NCBI GenBank assembly: GCA_947072715.1
Contig: CAMTJB010000003.1
Coordinates: 1-16,458 of the forward strand
DNA from: an uncultured Fusobacteriaceae bacterium
GTDB lineage: Bacteria; Fusobacteriota; Fusobacteriia; Fusobacteriales; Fusobacteriaceae
Length of the DNA stretch: 16,458 nucleotides
Direction: 5' to 3'
The translations under genes and the position numbers were made by a program. This document shows, one piece after another, positions 1 to 8,494 of the stretch. The notes under the pieces are model-generated. The model ran no database searches. It was not told the DNA's origin and worked only from the letters and a program-made list of their open reading frames with translations. Each line of letters opens with the position of its first letter. Within the stretch, counting starts at the first letter, position 1.

Positions 1-26
1 ATTATATAAAAAATTAATAAAAAAAA

Positions 27-64
27 TTGACTTTAAAAAAAATATGTTGTATTCTTACTATAAT
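27..64 (+). promoter_or_regulatory. candidate iol operon promoter P1
   Basis: TTGACT at 27-32 is followed after 17 bp by TATTCT (50-55), and a perfect TATAAT lies at 59-64. The perfect -10 is 26 bp from TTGACT, too far for one promoter, so either the TATTCT pairing is used or TATAAT has a weak -35. Transcription starting near 65-71 would give a leader of roughly 145 nt before iolB. No gene lies upstream in the window, so this is the natural place for the operon promoter. Confidence 0.45.
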
Positions 65-132
65 ACAAGTTTTAATATATTTAAAGTGTACATTTTTAGA
101 AAGTAATGATTTGTTGTTGAATTAAAAAAAGA

Positions 133-163
133 TTAAACGGTGTTTGAAAATATTTTTTATAAT
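133..163 (+). promoter_or_regulatory. candidate iol operon promoter P2
   Basis: A perfect TATAAT at 158-163 lies about 20 bp upstream of the operator-like palindrome. The best -35-like hexamer is TTAAAC at 133-138 with a 19-bp spacer, which is weak. If used, transcription would start near 170 and the palindrome would lie just downstream of the start, a common place for a repressor block. In DNA this AT-rich, chance -10 matches are frequent, so confidence is low. Confidence 0.3.
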
Positions 164-183
164 TAAAAAATTTTTTTAAATAC

Positions 184-205
184 ATTTTTAAAACGTTTTA
201 AAAAT
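184..205 (+). promoter_or_regulatory. 22-bp perfect palindrome, LacI-type operator candidate
   Basis: Positions 184-205 read identically on both strands, with symmetry centred on CG at 194-195 and inner core AAACGTTT. A CG-centred palindrome is characteristic of LacI/GalR-family operators; known iol repressors belong to several families, so the family is inferred. It sits just before the iolB ribosome binding site (210-218), where a bound repressor would block transcription. A shorter imperfect AAAC-GGT-GTTT symmetry at 135-145 may be a second half-site. The regulator gene is not in the window. Confidence 0.55.
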
Positions 206-209
206 TAAA

Positions 210-227
210 AAGGAGGTGGTGAAAATA
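210..227 (+). promoter_or_regulatory. iolB ribosome binding site with apparent ATA start
   Basis: AAGGAGGTG occupies 210-218. The in-frame GTG codons at 216 and 219 overlap or nearly touch it, leaving no room for a ribosome to use both. The codon 6 nt beyond GAGGTG is ATA at 225-227. The ABC ATPase gene and the adenine deaminase gene have the same GAGGTG followed after 6 nt by ATG, so ATA at 225 is the best-placed start. Confidence 0.5.
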
Positions 228-1019
228 GTTATAATACCTAAAAAAAATATTCAAGAAGAGTGTCTATTAATTTCCCAAGAATATGGAGTTAATAAAAATA
301 TGAAAATGGATATAGCTATTTTAGATTTAAAAGAAAATAAAAATCACTTGGTTTATTACGAAGAAAAGGAATGTGCTATTTTATTAATAGAAGGGGAGAT
401 AAGTTTAAAATGGGATGAAAATGAAATAATTATAGAAAGAAAGAATTGCTTTGATTATTTACCCTCAGTATTACATATTCCTAAAAATAAGGAAGTGAAA
501 ATTTTATCTTTAAAAAATTCTGAAGTACTTATACAAGCTACAACAAATTTAAAAGAGTTTGAACCTAGATTTTATAATGAAAAAGATTGTAAAGTTGGAG
601 TAATTAATTTACCTATTTTTGAAGAAACTGCTAAAAGAGAGATAAGAGATATTATAAATTATGATATAGCCCCATACTCAAACTTAGTAATAGGAGAAGT
701 AATAACTTTTCCAGGAAAATGGTCAAGTTATCCTTCGCATTCTCATGATCAACCTGAAGTTTATTATTATAAATTTACAAAACCACAAGGGTTTGGTGCA
801 TGTTTTATAGGGGACAATGTATTTAAAATTACAGACAAATCAGCAGCGATTATTGAAGGAGGATTAGTACATCCTCAAGTTGTAGCTCCAGGATATGGAA
901 TGTATTATTGTTGGATGATAAGACATTTAGAAAATAATCCTTGGACAACACGTGAAAATGAAAAATGTCATGAATGGCTTTTAAATAAAAATGCAGTAGT
1001 ATGGCCAAATAAAAAGTAA
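216..1019 (+). CDS. iolB: 5-deoxy-glucuronate isomerase IolB
   Basis: IolB isomerises 5-deoxy-D-glucuronate to 2-deoxy-5-keto-D-gluconate, the fourth step of inositol catabolism, in the cytoplasm. The protein is a KduI/IolB bicupin of about 264-267 residues, the usual family length. The second cupin shows SSYPSHSHDQPEVYYY (170-185), giving metal ligands His175, His177 and Glu181, with a later His219 in a GGLVHPQ motif. The N-terminal half is poorly conserved against the Bacillus enzyme, as is common. The start is uncertain: GTG at 216 and 219 lie inside or beside the ribosome binding site, whereas ATA at 225 is ideally spaced; the coordinate given is the longest option. It is the first gene of the operon, unlike in Bacillus where iolA leads. 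The stop is followed 33 bp later by the importer genes. Confidence 0.9.
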   Translation: MVKIVIIPKKNIQEECLLISQEYGVNKNMKMDIAILDLKENKNHLVYYEEKECAILLIEGEISLKWDENEIIIERKNCFDYLPSVLHIPKNKEVKILSLKNSEVLIQATTNLKEFEPRFYNEKDCKVGVINLPIFEETAKREIRDIINYDIAPYSNLVIGEVITFPGKWSSYPSHSHDQPEVYYYKFTKPQGFGACFIGDNVFKITDKSAAIIEGGLVHPQVVAPGYGMYYCWMIRHLENNPWTTRENEKCHEWLLNKNAVVWPNKK

Positions 1020-1052
1020 ACGTTATCTTTAATAAATAATAATGGAGGAATA

Positions 1053-2012
1053 ATGATGCTAAAAAAAATAATAATATTATTAACTGTGGGAATTCTTTTT
1101 ATTATAGGTGGATGTGGAAAAGAGGCTGAAAAGAAATCAGAGGTAGAGTCATCTAAAAAAGTAATAAAAATAGGGGTATCTTTTGCAAATTTTAATGATA
1201 CGTTTTTAATGACTATAAAAGATGGAATGGAAAAATATTCTAAAGAAATTGGAAAAGATGTGCAAGTTACATATGTTGATGCAAAAGAGGATTTAGCAAT
1301 CCAAATGGGGCAGGTAGAAAACTTTGCAACACAAAAATTAGATGCAATTATTGTTATTCCTGTTAATACAGAAGCAACAACTCCTATGAGTGAGCTTGCA
1401 ATTTCAAGAAAAATACCATTAATTTACACAAACAGAAAACCTCAAGATTTGTCTATTGGAACATATTTTGTTGGTTCAGACGATAAAAAAGCAGGGATTT
1501 TACAAGGGGAATATTTGTCAAAACAATTAAATGGAAAGGGTAATATAGTTATCTTACAAGGTATTTTATCAAATGAAGGGGCATTATCAAGAACAAAGGG
1601 AGTACAAGAGGTTATTTCTAAATTCCCAGATATGAAAATAACAAAAATTCAAGCAGGAAATTGGGAAAGAGCAAAAGGGATGTCTATTATGGAAAATTGG
1701 TTATCTTCTGGAGATAGAATTGATGCAGTTGCATCTAATAATGATGACATGGCAATTGGTGCAATTGAAGCTATTAAATCAGCAAAAAAATTAGGACAGA
1801 TAGTTGTAATTGGAGTGGATGCAACTCCAGATGGTATAGGGGAGTTAAAAGCAGGAAATTTATCAGCTACAGTTTTTCAAGATGGTTTTGGTCAAGGAAA
1901 AGGATCACTAGATAAAGCTGTTAAACTTGCATCAAAAGAGGAAGTTGAACAAGTAACGATGATACCTTTCTTATTAGTTACACCAGAGAATGTGGATAAT
2001 TTTAAAAAGTAG
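1053..2012 (+). CDS. sugar ABC importer substrate-binding lipoprotein (probably inositol)
   Basis: This is a periplasmic binding protein of the ribose/inositol cluster (Peripla_BP_4, CUT2 systems), 319 residues. It has a charged N-terminus, a hydrophobic stretch and a lipobox ending IGGC with the lipidated cysteine at residue 21, so it should be membrane-anchored outside the cytoplasm. Typical family blocks are visible: DAIIVIPVNTEAT, VGSDDKKAGILQGEYL, ASNNDDMAIGAIEAIK and VIGVDATPDGI. Two ATGs stand in tandem at 1053 and 1056. GGAGG at 1044-1048 lies 7 nt from the second but only 4 nt from the first, so 1056 is likely the real start. It lies between iolB and the matching ATPase and permease genes. 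Inositol as ligand is inferred from the operon and from the Caulobacter IbpA-IatA-IatP precedent; ribose or another sugar cannot be excluded from sequence alone. Confidence 0.9.
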   Translation: MMLKKIIILLTVGILFIIGGCGKEAEKKSEVESSKKVIKIGVSFANFNDTFLMTIKDGMEKYSKEIGKDVQVTYVDAKEDLAIQMGQVENFATQKLDAIIVIPVNTEATTPMSELAISRKIPLIYTNRKPQDLSIGTYFVGSDDKKAGILQGEYLSKQLNGKGNIVILQGILSNEGALSRTKGVQEVISKFPDMKITKIQAGNWERAKGMSIMENWLSSGDRIDAVASNNDDMAIGAIEAIKSAKKLGQIVVIGVDATPDGIGELKAGNLSATVFQDGFGQGKGSLDKAVKLASKEEVEQVTMIPFLLVTPENVDNFKK

Positions 2013-2023
2013 AGGTGCCAAAA

Positions 2024-3514
2024 ATGAGTGAATACATTTTAGAAGCTAGAGGAGTATCAAAATCTTTTCCTGGAGTAAAAGCTTTAGATGATATCCAATT
2101 AAGTGTAAGAAAAGGAAAGGTTCATGTAATAATGGGAGAAAATGGTGCGGGGAAGTCAACACTTATGAAAATCCTTATAGGTATATATGAACCTGATAGT
2201 GGAGAGGTATTATTTGATGGAGAGAAAGTAAAGTTTAGTTCAACTCAAGAAGCACTCAATAAGGGAATATCCATGATTCATCAAGAATTAAATCCTGTTA
2301 TGGAAAGAACTGTTGCTGAAAATATGTGGTTGGGAAGAGAGGATTTAAAAGGTATTTTTAAATTAATAGACCATAAAGCTTTAATAGAAAAAACAAAAGA
2401 AATTTTTAATTTACTAGAAATAAAAATAGATCCTGAGACAAAAATGAAAGATTTAACAGTTGCTAATATTCAGATGGTAGAGATAGCTAAAGCAATATCA
2501 TATGACTCTAAATTAATTATAATGGATGAGCCAAGTTCAGCAATAACAGATAGAGAAGTTAACCATCTTTTTAGAATGATAAGAAAATTAGTAGAGCAAG
2601 GTGTTGGAATTATTTATATAACGCATAAAATGAATGAGGTATTTGAAATAGCAGACGACATATCGGTATTTAGAGATGGAAAATTTATAGGGATATTAGA
2701 AGCTAAAAATACAAATCATAATGAAATAGTAAAAATGATGGTAGGTAGAGAATTATCTAATATTTTTGAAAAATTACCAGCAGAAATAGGAGATATAAGA
2801 TTAGAAGTAAAAAATTTATCTAATTCAGGAATTTTTTCAGATGTAAATTTTTCTGTTAGAAGAGGTGAAATTTTAGGAATAGCAGGACTAGTTGGAGCAG
2901 GTCGTAGTGAGGTAGTTGAAACATTATTTGGAATAAGAGAAAAAACAACAGGTGAAGTGTTTATAGATGGAAAAAAAGTTGATATAAAATCTCCAAAGTG
3001 TGCAGTGGAGCATAGAATAGCATTTTTGACAGAGGATAGAAAAGAGACCGGTATTTTTCCAATGTTATCTTTAACAGATAATACTTCAATGGCATATTTA
3101 AATAATTATTTAAAATCAGGTAATATTTTAGATATAAAAAAAATGGCTTCTGAGAGTGAAATATTATGTGAAAAGATGAGTGTAAAAACACCTAGTATGA
3201 ATCAGAAAATAGAAAATTTAAGCGGAGGAAATCAACAAAAAGTGTTACTTGCTAGATGGCTTTTAACAAACCCAGATATTTTAATATTAGATGAACCAAC
3301 AAGAGGAATTGATATAGGGGCAAAAGCTGAAATTCATAAATTAATAAGTCAGTTAGCTCAAATGGGAAAATCTATAATTATGATATCCTCAGAACTTCCA
3401 GAAATTTTAGGAATGAGTGATAGAATTTTAGTAATGCATTCGGGAAAGCAGAAAGGAATATTAAATAGAATAGATGCAACACAAGAAAGAATAATGGAAT
3501 TGGCATCTGTTTAG
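2024..3514 (+). CDS. sugar ABC importer ATPase, tandem-domain CUT2 type
   Basis: An RbsA/MglA/IatA-type protein with two fused nucleotide-binding domains, 496 residues from this start. It powers the importer encoded on either side. NBD1 has a perfect Walker [10 protein letters not shown] (38-46), a variant signature LTVANIQ (144-150), Walker B ending IIMDEP (to 170) and switch ITH (199-201). NBD2 has a degenerate Walker [10 protein letters not shown] (288-296), a canonical signature LSGGNQQ (399-405) and LDEPTRGID (422-430). The asymmetry between a catalytic NBD1 P-loop and a degenerate NBD2 P-loop is normal for this family. I chose ATG at 2024 because GAGGTG (2012-2017) lies 6 nt upstream; the in-frame GTG at 2015 is part of that ribosome binding site. 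The preceding stop TAG overlaps the site by one base, indicating tight coupling with the binding protein gene. Confidence 0.92.
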   Translation: MSEYILEARGVSKSFPGVKALDDIQLSVRKGKVHVIMGENGAGKSTLMKILIGIYEPDSGEVLFDGEKVKFSSTQEALNKGISMIHQELNPVMERTVAENMWLGREDLKGIFKLIDHKALIEKTKEIFNLLEIKIDPETKMKDLTVANIQMVEIAKAISYDSKLIIMDEPSSAITDREVNHLFRMIRKLVEQGVGIIYITHKMNEVFEIADDISVFRDGKFIGILEAKNTNHNEIVKMMVGRELSNIFEKLPAEIGDIRLEVKNLSNSGIFSDVNFSVRRGEILGIAGLVGAGRSEVVETLFGIREKTTGEVFIDGKKVDIKSPKCAVEHRIAFLTEDRKETGIFPMLSLTDNTSMAYLNNYLKSGNILDIKKMASESEILCEKMSVKTPSMNQKIENLSGGNQQKVLLARWLLTNPDILILDEPTRGIDIGAKAEIHKLISQLAQMGKSIIMISSELPEILGMSDRILVMHSGKQKGILNRIDATQERIMELASV

Positions 3515-3536
3515 GAGGGAGATTATACAAAGTATG
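3513..3536 (+). promoter_or_regulatory. permease ribosome binding site with long spacer
   Basis: AGGAGG at 3513-3518 starts on the stop codon of the ATPase gene, but the first ATG of the permease is 15 nt further (3534), well beyond the usual 5-9 nt. Sequence nearer the start (GGGAGA at 3517-3522) is a weaker match at 11 nt. In-frame ATT at 3522 and ATA at 3525 are better spaced but are non-standard starts. Confidence 0.35.
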
Positions 3537-4523
3537 ATTAAGAATAATGAAAAACTAAGACATATAATATCGAAATATGGAATATTATTTATACTTATAG
3601 GTTTAATATTATTAATAAGTTTTATATCGCCAGCCTTTTTAAGCTTACAAAATTTTATTAATATAATAAAACAAGTTTCAGTAGTTGGAATAATTTCAAT
3701 GGGAGTAACTATAATAATAATTACAAAAGGAATAGATCTTTCATCAGGTTCAGTGCTAGCATTAGCAGCAGTTGTAGGAGCCAGTTTAGCTCAAAGAAGT
3801 GATTGGTCAACAAGAATGTTTCCAAGCTTAGGAAATGTTCCATTAATAGTTCCAATTTTAGCAACACTTCTAATAGGAGCAGGAGCTGGATATGTAAATG
3901 GAACTCTAATAAGTAAATCTAAATTACCAGCATTTATAGCAACTCTTGGAATGATGACTGTAGCTAGAGGATTAGCTTTACTTTATTCAGATGGTCGTCC
4001 TATAAGTACTTTAACAGATGGTTATAAATTTATTGGTCAAGGTGAAATATTAGGAATTCCTTTTCCAATTATAATTTTTATAATAGTAGGAATTATAAGT
4101 TATATGCTTTTAAATCATACTAGATTTGGAAGGTATGCCTATGCAATAGGTGGAAATGAAAAAGCCGCTTTAGTATCAGGAATTGATGTAAATAAATATA
4201 AGCTTTTAGTTTATGTGTATGGAGGAGTACTAGCGGGATTAGCAGGATTAATTCTTTCGTCTAGAGTTAATTCAGGGCAACCAGGGATGGGAAATATGTA
4301 TGAGCTAGATGCAATAGCAGCATCAACCATAGGAGGAACCAGTCATTCTGGCGGAGTAGGAACAATAGGTGGTGCAATAATAGGAGCGCTAATAATAGGC
4401 GTTTTAAATAATGGGTTAGATTTAATGAATGTATCAGCTTATTGGCAACAGGTAGTAAAAGGAGTAATTATAGTTGGGGCAGTAATGTTAGATATGAAAA
4501 AAAATAAAGGCATAAAAAAATAA
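3534..4523 (+). CDS. sugar ABC importer permease, CUT2 type
   Basis: An inner-membrane permease of the BPD_transp_2 family (RbsC/IatP-like), 329 residues, the normal length. It has a short cytoplasmic N-terminus (residues 1-16) and then a series of hydrophobic segments. Family landmarks include [14 protein letters not shown] (64-77), [11 protein letters not shown] followed by RGLAL (131-149), and the cytoplasmic coupling region around [12 protein letters not shown] in the C-terminal half. It should form the membrane channel with the ATPase encoded just upstream and receive substrate from the lipoprotein at 1053-2012. The start is the first ATG but its ribosome binding site is unusually distant. 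Its TAA stop overlaps the ribosome binding site of iolD. Inositol specificity is inferred from context. Confidence 0.92.
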   Translation: MIKNNEKLRHIISKYGILFILIGLILLISFISPAFLSLQNFINIIKQVSVVGIISMGVTIIIITKGIDLSSGSVLALAAVVGASLAQRSDWSTRMFPSLGNVPLIVPILATLLIGAGAGYVNGTLISKSKLPAFIATLGMMTVARGLALLYSDGRPISTLTDGYKFIGQGEILGIPFPIIIFIIVGIISYMLLNHTRFGRYAYAIGGNEKAALVSGIDVNKYKLLVYVYGGVLAGLAGLILSSRVNSGQPGMGNMYELDAIAASTIGGTSHSGGVGTIGGAIIGALIIGVLNNGLDLMNVSAYWQQVVKGVIIVGAVMLDMKKNKGIKK

Positions 4524-4532
4524 GGTGATGAA

Positions 4533-6455
4533 ATGAAATTAACAGTTGCACAAGCTTTAGTAAGATTTTTAGATAATCAATATATTGAATTTGACGGAGA
4601 AATTACTAAATTTGTAGAGGGAGTATTTACAATTTTTGGACATGGAAATGTACTTGGACTTGGAGAAGCACTTGAAAATGAAAAGCATTCTCTAAAAGTA
4701 TATCAAGGAAGAAATGAGCAAGGAATGGCGCATATTGCAATGGGATTTGCTAAGCAACTAAAAAGAAAAAAGATATATGCATGTAGCTCCTCTGTAGGGC
4801 CAGGAGCAGCAAATATGGTTACTGCAGCAGCAACGGCAACAGCAAATAGAATTCCAGTTCTTTTTTTACCAGGAGATGTTTATGCATGTAGACAACCAGA
4901 TCCAGTTTTGCAGCAGATAGAACAAACCCATAATTTGAGTATTTCAACAAATGATGCTTTTAGAGCTGTATCAAAATATTGGGATAGAGTGTCTAGACCA
5001 GAACAACTTATGAGTGCAATGATAAATGCAATTCGAGTATTAATAAATCCTGCTGAGACTGGAGCGGTAACTATTGCTTTACCTCAAGATGTTCAAGGAG
5101 AAGTGTACGATTTTCCAGATTACTTTTTAGAAAAAAGAGTCCACAGGATAGAAAGAAGAACACCAACAAAAAATGAAATAAATGATGCTATTGAAGTATT
5201 AAAAAAATCAAAAAAACCTATTTTAATCTGTGGAGGAGGAGTTAAATATTCCCAGTGTGAAAAAGAATTTTTAACTTTCTCTGAAAAGTTTAATATACCT
5301 TTTGGTGAAACACAAGCAGGAAAAGGAGCCATAGATTCAGAGCATATTCTAAACTTAGGAGGAATAGGAACAACTGGGAATCTAAGTGCAAATAGAATTG
5401 CTATAAATGCAGATGTAGTTATAGGTGTTGGGACTAGATATACAGATTTTACAACAGCTTCTAAATGGTTATTCCAAAATCCAAATGTAAAATTTATTAA
5501 TATAAATGTATCGGAGTTTGATAGTTACAAGTTAGATGCAGTAAAAATTGTTGCAGATGGAAAAGAAGTATTGGAAGAGCTATCAAAAAAGTTGTGTGAA
5601 ATATCATACAAAAGTGATTATACAATAGAAATTCACAGTGTAAAAAAAGAATGGAATGAAGAGTTAGAAAGATTAAACTCCTTAGAGTACGGAGAAAATT
5701 TTATTCCAGAAGTTTCGGGACACTTAGATAGCTATATAAAAGAGTATGGGGAGATCAATAATTCTTATTTAACTCAGACAAAAGTATTAGGAATTTTAAA
5801 CTCTTTAATAAAAAAGAATTCAATTATAGTAGGAGCGGCAGGAAGTCTTCCAGGTGATTTGCAGAGAGTATGGAAAACAACAGGGGAAAACTCATATCAT
5901 ATGGAATATGGTTACTCATGTATGGGATACGAAATAGCAGCAGCATTAGGAGCTAAAATTGCAGAGCCAAATAAAGAAGTATATGCAATGATAGGGGATG
6001 GATCATATTTAATGTTGCATACAGAATTAGTTACTGCTATTCAAGAAAATCAAAAAATAAATATTGTTCTTCTAGACAATATAGGATTTGGATGTATAAA
6101 TAACCTTCAAATGGGAAATGGAATGGGAAGTTTTGGAACGGAATTTAGAAAAAGAAATATAAAAAGTGGAAAATTAGACGGTTCTCTCATGAAAATAGAT
6201 TTTGCAAAATCTGCAGAAGGATATGGTTGTAAAACATACTCGATAAGAACAGAGGAACAATTAATCAACGCTTTTGAAGATTCTAAAAATTATAAGGAGG
6301 TAGTTTTATTTGATATAAAAGTTCTTCCAAAAACAATGACAAATGGATATGAAGCATGGTGGAGAGTTGGAAATGCAGAAATTTCTAAAAATAAAAATAT
6401 AGAAAAAGCCACTGAACAATTGAAAAAAGAGATTGAAAAGGCAAGAAAATATTAA
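4533..6455 (+). CDS. iolD: 3D-(3,5/4)-trihydroxycyclohexane-1,2-dione hydrolase IolD
   Basis: IolD hydrolyses the diketone ring made by IolE to 5-deoxy-D-glucuronate using thiamine diphosphate; it is the ring-opening step. The 640-residue protein has the three-domain layout of ThDP enzymes. An N-terminal Pyr domain holds the catalytic glutamate context [11 protein letters not shown] (Glu62), followed by the [14 protein letters not shown] block (85-99). A central domain spans about 210-360 with ICGGGV. A C-terminal PP domain carries the ThDP/Mg motif GDGSYLM (488-494) leading to LLDN (513-516). The length matches the family (about 635-645) and I see no disrupted motif. ATG at 4533 follows AAGGTGAT that overlaps the permease stop, implying translational coupling; an ATG at 4528 is out of frame. 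Confidence 0.95.
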   Translation: MKLTVAQALVRFLDNQYIEFDGEITKFVEGVFTIFGHGNVLGLGEALENEKHSLKVYQGRNEQGMAHIAMGFAKQLKRKKIYACSSSVGPGAANMVTAAATATANRIPVLFLPGDVYACRQPDPVLQQIEQTHNLSISTNDAFRAVSKYWDRVSRPEQLMSAMINAIRVLINPAETGAVTIALPQDVQGEVYDFPDYFLEKRVHRIERRTPTKNEINDAIEVLKKSKKPILICGGGVKYSQCEKEFLTFSEKFNIPFGETQAGKGAIDSEHILNLGGIGTTGNLSANRIAINADVVIGVGTRYTDFTTASKWLFQNPNVKFININVSEFDSYKLDAVKIVADGKEVLEELSKKLCEISYKSDYTIEIHSVKKEWNEELERLNSLEYGENFIPEVSGHLDSYIKEYGEINNSYLTQTKVLGILNSLIKKNSIIVGAAGSLPGDLQRVWKTTGENSYHMEYGYSCMGYEIAAALGAKIAEPNKEVYAMIGDGSYLMLHTELVTAIQENQKINIVLLDNIGFGCINNLQMGNGMGSFGTEFRKRNIKSGKLDGSLMKIDFAKSAEGYGCKTYSIRTEEQLINAFEDSKNYKEVVLFDIKVLPKTMTNGYEAWWRVGNAEISKNKNIEKATEQLKKEIEKARKY

Positions 6456-6485
6456 TGAAAAATTATTTTAAAGGAGTGATTTAGC

Positions 6486-7388
6486 ATGAAATTAGATTCA
6501 CAAAAAATTAAGTTAGGGATAGCTCCAATAGCTTGGACTAATGATGATTTACCAGAGTTAGGAAAAGAAAATACATTCGAACAATGTATTAGTGAAATGG
6601 CTTTATCAGGGTATCAGGGATCAGAAGTTGGAAATAAATATCCAAAAGATGTAAAGATATTAAAACCTATGCTTAATTTACGAGGGATTGAAATTTGTAA
6701 TGCATGGTTTAGCACATTCTTTGCTATAGAAAAATTTGAAGAAACAATTGAAGAATTTAAAAAACATAGAGATTTTTTATATGAAATGGGAGCAAAAGTA
6801 ATAGGATGTTCAGAGCAATCTCATAGTATTCAGGGACTTAATAAAGCTATATTTAACGAAAAACCTATTTTTAGTGATAAGGAGTGGGAGAACGTATTTA
6901 TTGGATATAATAAATTAGCTGAATTAGCAGAGGAAAAAGGGATGAAAGTTTCACTTCACCATCATATGGGAACAGGAATTCAAACTCCTGAAGAAGTTGA
7001 AAAATTTATGAAAGGAACTAATGAAAATGTATATTTATTATTTGATACTGGGCACATCTATTATTCAGAAGGAAATCAAGACGCAGTAGATCAAATGATA
7101 GAAAAATATATTAATAATATTTGTCACATTCATCTTAAAGATGTAAGAGAAAATATAGTAAAAGATGTTAAAAATCAAAAAAAATCATTTTTAGAGGGAG
7201 TAAAAATGGGAGCATTTACAGTTCCAGGAGATGGGGTAATAAATTTTGATAAAGTTTTTAAAACTATTGCAAAATCAGATTATTCTGGTTGGATGGTTGT
7301 AGAAGCTGAACAAGATCCTTCATTAGCTAATCCTTTTGAGTATGCAGTTAAAGCAAGAAATTTTATTAAGGATAAAACATCTTTATAA
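6486..7388 (+). CDS. iolE: myo-inosose-2 dehydratase IolE
   Basis: IolE removes water from 2-keto-myo-inositol (scyllo-inosose) to give the diketone used by IolD. It is a metal-dependent TIM-barrel protein of the AP-endonuclease-2/xylose-isomerase-like fold, 300 residues, matching the family. The opening [18 protein letters not shown] is typical of IolE. Likely metal-site blocks are GYQGSEVG with Glu47, LHHHMGT (157-163), LFDTGH (185-190), CHIHLKD (213-219) and VVEAEQD near the C-terminus. AAGGAGTGAT just upstream serves ATG at 6486. It follows iolD after 30 bp and is separated from iolG by a 64-bp gap in which I see no gene and only an AT-rich sequence without a clear promoter. Confidence 0.94.
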   Translation: MKLDSQKIKLGIAPIAWTNDDLPELGKENTFEQCISEMALSGYQGSEVGNKYPKDVKILKPMLNLRGIEICNAWFSTFFAIEKFEETIEEFKKHRDFLYEMGAKVIGCSEQSHSIQGLNKAIFNEKPIFSDKEWENVFIGYNKLAELAEEKGMKVSLHHHMGTGIQTPEEVEKFMKGTNENVYLLFDTGHIYYSEGNQDAVDQMIEKYINNICHIHLKDVRENIVKDVKNQKKSFLEGVKMGAFTVPGDGVINFDKVFKTIAKSDYSGWMVVEAEQDPSLANPFEYAVKARNFIKDKTSL

Positions 7389-7452
7389 TTTAAACTTAGA
7401 TTAAGAAAAAATATATTAATAAGATAAAATTATTTTAATTGGAGGAAAGATT

Positions 7453-8466
7453 ATGTTGAAAGTTGGAATTATTGGTGCTGGAAGAATTGGAAAAGTTCAT
7501 GCTGAGAGTATTTCAAAATATGTAAAAAATGCAGTGGTAAAAACTATTGCTGACCCTTTTTTAAATGAAGAAACAATTGAATGGGCAAAAAAATTAGGAA
7601 TAAAAGAGTTTACTAAAGATTATAAAGATATTTTAAATGATAAAGAGATACAAGCGGTATTAGTTTGTTCTTCAACAAACACTCATGCTTCAATATCTAT
7701 AGAAGTAGCAAAAGCTGGAAAACATATATTTTGTGAAAAACCAATTGGAACAGGATTAGATGAAATAAAGAGTCTTCTTGAAGCTGTACAAATTGCAAAT
7801 GTTAAATTCCAAGTAGGATTAAACAGAAGATTTGATAATAACTTTAAAGCTATAAAAACAGCAGTACTAGAAGGGAAAATAGGGGAGCCACACTTAATAA
7901 AAGTAACATCTAGAGATCCACAAGCACCACCAGCAGAATATGTAAAAGTATCAGGTGGAATGTTTTTTGATATGACTATTCATGATTTTGATATGGTTAG
8001 ATATCTTTCTGGTGCAGAAGTTGAAGAAGTCTTTGCTTTTGGAGATGTACTTATAAACAAAGAATTTGAAAGTTTAGGAGATATAGATACTGCTATTGTG
8101 TCTATGAAGCTTTCTAATGGAGCGATTGCTGTTATAGATAATTCACGAGAAGCAGCTTATGGCTATGATCAAAGAGCGGAAGTATTTGGCTCAAAAGGAT
8201 CCATAGCAATATCAAATAATACTGAATCAAAAGCAGTATTATCTACGATTCATGGTGTAGTAGCAGAAAAGCCATTGTATTTCTTTTTAGAAAGATATAT
8301 GCAATCATTTTCAAGTGAAATGGTTGAATTTGTAGATGCTATAGTAGGTAATACTGATGTTCCAGTAACAGGAAATGATGGTTTAAAATGTATCTTAATA
8401 GGAATGGCAGCTAAAAAATCTTTAATGGAAAATAGACCAGTAAAATTATCAGAAATAAAATACTAA
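7453..8466 (+). CDS. iolG: myo-inositol 2-dehydrogenase IolG
   Basis: This NAD-dependent enzyme oxidises myo-inositol to 2-keto-myo-inositol, the entry step of the pathway. The 337-residue protein is a Gfo/Idh/MocA family member. A Rossmann domain begins with VGIIGAGRIGKVHAES, containing GxGxxG (8-13). The catalytic lysine lies in CEKPIG (Lys96), and the Asp173-x3-His177 pair in FFDMTIHDFDMVRYL matches the catalytic residues of Bacillus IolG. These residues, plus the operon context, favour inositol dehydrogenase over other family members, though activity on scyllo-inositol or another sugar cannot be excluded. GGAGG (7441-7445) lies 7 nt before ATG. Confidence 0.92.
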   Translation: MLKVGIIGAGRIGKVHAESISKYVKNAVVKTIADPFLNEETIEWAKKLGIKEFTKDYKDILNDKEIQAVLVCSSTNTHASISIEVAKAGKHIFCEKPIGTGLDEIKSLLEAVQIANVKFQVGLNRRFDNNFKAIKTAVLEGKIGEPHLIKVTSRDPQAPPAEYVKVSGGMFFDMTIHDFDMVRYLSGAEVEEVFAFGDVLINKEFESLGDIDTAIVSMKLSNGAIAVIDNSREAAYGYDQRAEVFGSKGSIAISNNTESKAVLSTIHGVVAEKPLYFFLERYMQSFSSEMVEFVDAIVGNTDVPVTGNDGLKCILIGMAAKKSLMENRPVKLSEIKY

Positions 8467-8494
8467 AGAAAAGCGACTAATATTAGGGGGATGT

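Noticed and set aside
65..183. Structured RNA or upstream peptide in the iolB leader
   Set aside because: The leader is almost pure A/T without GC-rich stems; the ATG near 107 opens only a few codons before a stop.
2015..2023. GTG at 2015 as start of the ABC ATPase
   Set aside because: It lies within GAGGTG, the ribosome binding site for ATG at 2024, which is spaced 6 nt away.
2888..2915. Degenerate second Walker A in the ATPase as a sign of inactivation
   Set aside because: A degenerate P-loop in the second domain is normal for CUT2 ATPases such as RbsA; the first domain is intact.
2961..3191. Minus-strand open frames inside the ATPase, iolD, adenine deaminase and regulator genes
   Set aside because: They lie wholly inside well-supported genes, have low-complexity F/L/I-rich translations and no credible ribosome binding sites.
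7389..7452. Internal promoter between iolE and iolG
   Set aside because: The 64-bp gap is AT-rich with several weak TATAAT-like strings but no paired -35 and -10; I cannot separate it from background.
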